This document shows, piece after piece, positions 15,505 to 16,391 of a DNA stretch of 16,391 nucleotides (its first letter is position 1; each line of letters begins with the position of its first letter). The translations under genes and the position numbers were made by a program. The notes below the pieces were generated by a model. The model was not told the DNA's origin. It did not search any database and saw nothing but the letters and a program-made list of their open reading frames with translations. The stretch lies in NCBI GenBank assembly GCA_001603615.1, contig LUZL01000228.1, positions 1 through 16,391 on the forward strand. Direction: 5' to 3'. Source of the DNA: Bacteroidales bacterium Bact_20. GTDB taxonomy: Bacteria > Bacteroidota > Bacteroidia > Bacteroidales > DTU049.

Positions 15505-16382
15505 AATACATTACTTAACTGTTCTTTTATTTTTTCTAAATCATCTTTTATATTTACAATTATTTGCTGTATTGATAAATAATTACTTTTGTTTCCTAAT
15601 GTATTTACTTCTCTAGAAATCTCCTGAGCTATGAAGCTTAGTTTTTTGCCTTTAGATATATTACAATTATCTTTTAATTCTTTTTCAAAATATTCAATAT
15701 GTGCTGTCAATCTCTGCAGCTCTTCATTTATATCTAATTTATCTAAATAGTAGAGAATCTCTTGCTCTAATCTATTATGATCTATATCAATATTATCAGG
15801 TAGTTGGGATGTCAGATTTATTATATCTTCTCTTATTTTTTTATCTCTTTCTTCTTTTTGATAAATTATTTGATCTTTATTAATTTTTATTTTATTTAAT
15901 TTATCCAGAATATCTTTTTCTGTCTTTTCTCCTTCTTGTTTGCGGTATTCTATTACTTGGTTGATAGCATTTTCTATACTTTTATTTATTATTTCTATAT
16001 CTGATGCAGTCAATTTGTTTTTATCTATTTCTAAAACACCAGGTAGTTTTATCAGAGTAGCCAGTGGATTATCCATTTCAGCTATTTGATATTTAAATGA
16101 AAAATTATTTATTTGATCTAAATAACTAGATAAAACATTCTCATTAAGCGTGGGTACTGGATTACCTTTTTGTATATCATAATTAATGAAGCAATCTACC
16201 TTACCTCTAATTAATTTATTAGCTAATAAATTACGAATGTCTATTTCTAAACTTTTCAGCGACTGAGGAGTACGAATATTAATATCAACATTTTTTGAGT
16301 TTAAACTGGTAATAATAATTTCATAATTTTGATCAGAAATAGTAAATTTATCACTACCATAACCTGTCATTGAATATAACAT
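15501..16382 (-). CDS. yicC: YicC/YloC-family endoribonuclease
   Basis: A 293-residue cytosolic protein of the YicC family, whose E. coli and Bacillus members have been described as endoribonucleases. The start MLYSMTGYG (1-9) is the family N-terminus. Other landmarks are LNSKNVDINIRTP (27-39), RKQEGEKTEKDI (about 146-157), DINEELQRLTAHIEYFEKEL (about 218-237), and KGKKLSFIAQEISREVNTLGNKSN (about 244-267). The end, IKEQLSNVL, is the usual terminus. Residues about 150-190 are highly charged and probably helical. The ATG at 16382 is nine bases from the window end, so the gene is complete but its promoter is outside. The TGA overlaps the gmk ATG by four bases. Confidence 0.93.
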   Translation of the reverse strand: MLYSMTGYGSDKFTISDQNYEIIITSLNSKNVDINIRTPQSLKSLEIDIRNLLANKLIRGKVDCFINYDIQKGNPVPTLNENVLSSYLDQINNFSFKYQIAEMDNPLATLIKLPGVLEIDKNKLTASDIEIINKSIENAINQVIEYRKQEGEKTEKDILDKLNKIKINKDQIIYQKEERDKKIREDIINLTSQLPDNIDIDHNRLEQEILYYLDKLDINEELQRLTAHIEYFEKELKDNCNISKGKKLSFIAQEISREVNTLGNKSNYLSIQQIIVNIKDDLEKIKEQLSNVL

Positions 16383-16391
16383 ATTTTTTTT

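Overview
The window looks like a chromosomal segment of a low-GC (about 22-25% GC by sampling lines) member of the Bacteroidota or a close relative. Four things support this. The primary sigma factor is the short 287-residue type without a long N-terminal region 1.1. The promoter in front of it reads TTTG-N19-TAATTTTG, the Bacteroidota -33/-7 pattern rather than TTGACA/TATAAT. Shine-Dalgarno sequences are essentially absent. Omp28-like and DUF6029-like envelope proteins are present. I cannot place it to genus.

Layout: (1) 1-510, the 3' end of an ABC1/AarF/UbiB-type atypical kinase gene with a two-helix membrane tail. (2) 511-1085, a gene-free convergent spacer holding two copies of a hairpin-bearing repeat, a long nested inverted repeat and a flanking 18-bp direct repeat. 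(3) 1086-3302, minus strand, rlmB (23S rRNA Gm2251 methyltransferase) and mgtE (Mg2+ channel). (4) 3303-3734, a gene-free spacer with palindromic repeats. (5) 3735-5786, a small unknown membrane protein divergent from an HtrA/DegP-family periplasmic protease, with overlapping dyads between them. (6) 5901-6825, rpoD with its own promoter and a perfect-stem terminator. (7) 6892-11206, an 1101-residue putative outer-membrane protein followed by a GH114-like lipoprotein. (8) 11305-12303, an IS1595-like transposase of clearly higher GC that appears to lack the second catalytic Asp. (9) 12363-14874, minus strand, a two-gene unit of a DUF6029-like outer-membrane protein and an Omp28-like lipoprotein. 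(10) 14938-16382, minus strand, yicC and gmk, overlapping by ATGA.

Most of the window is housekeeping (rRNA methylation, Mg2+ transport, envelope protein quality control, transcription, GMP phosphorylation, RNA turnover) with envelope genes between. I saw no defence system, CRISPR array, tRNA, rRNA or phage module. The parts that merit a closer look are the structured repeats, the catalytically altered transposase, the apparent circular permutation in the GH114-like lipoprotein, and the large uncharacterised outer-membrane protein.
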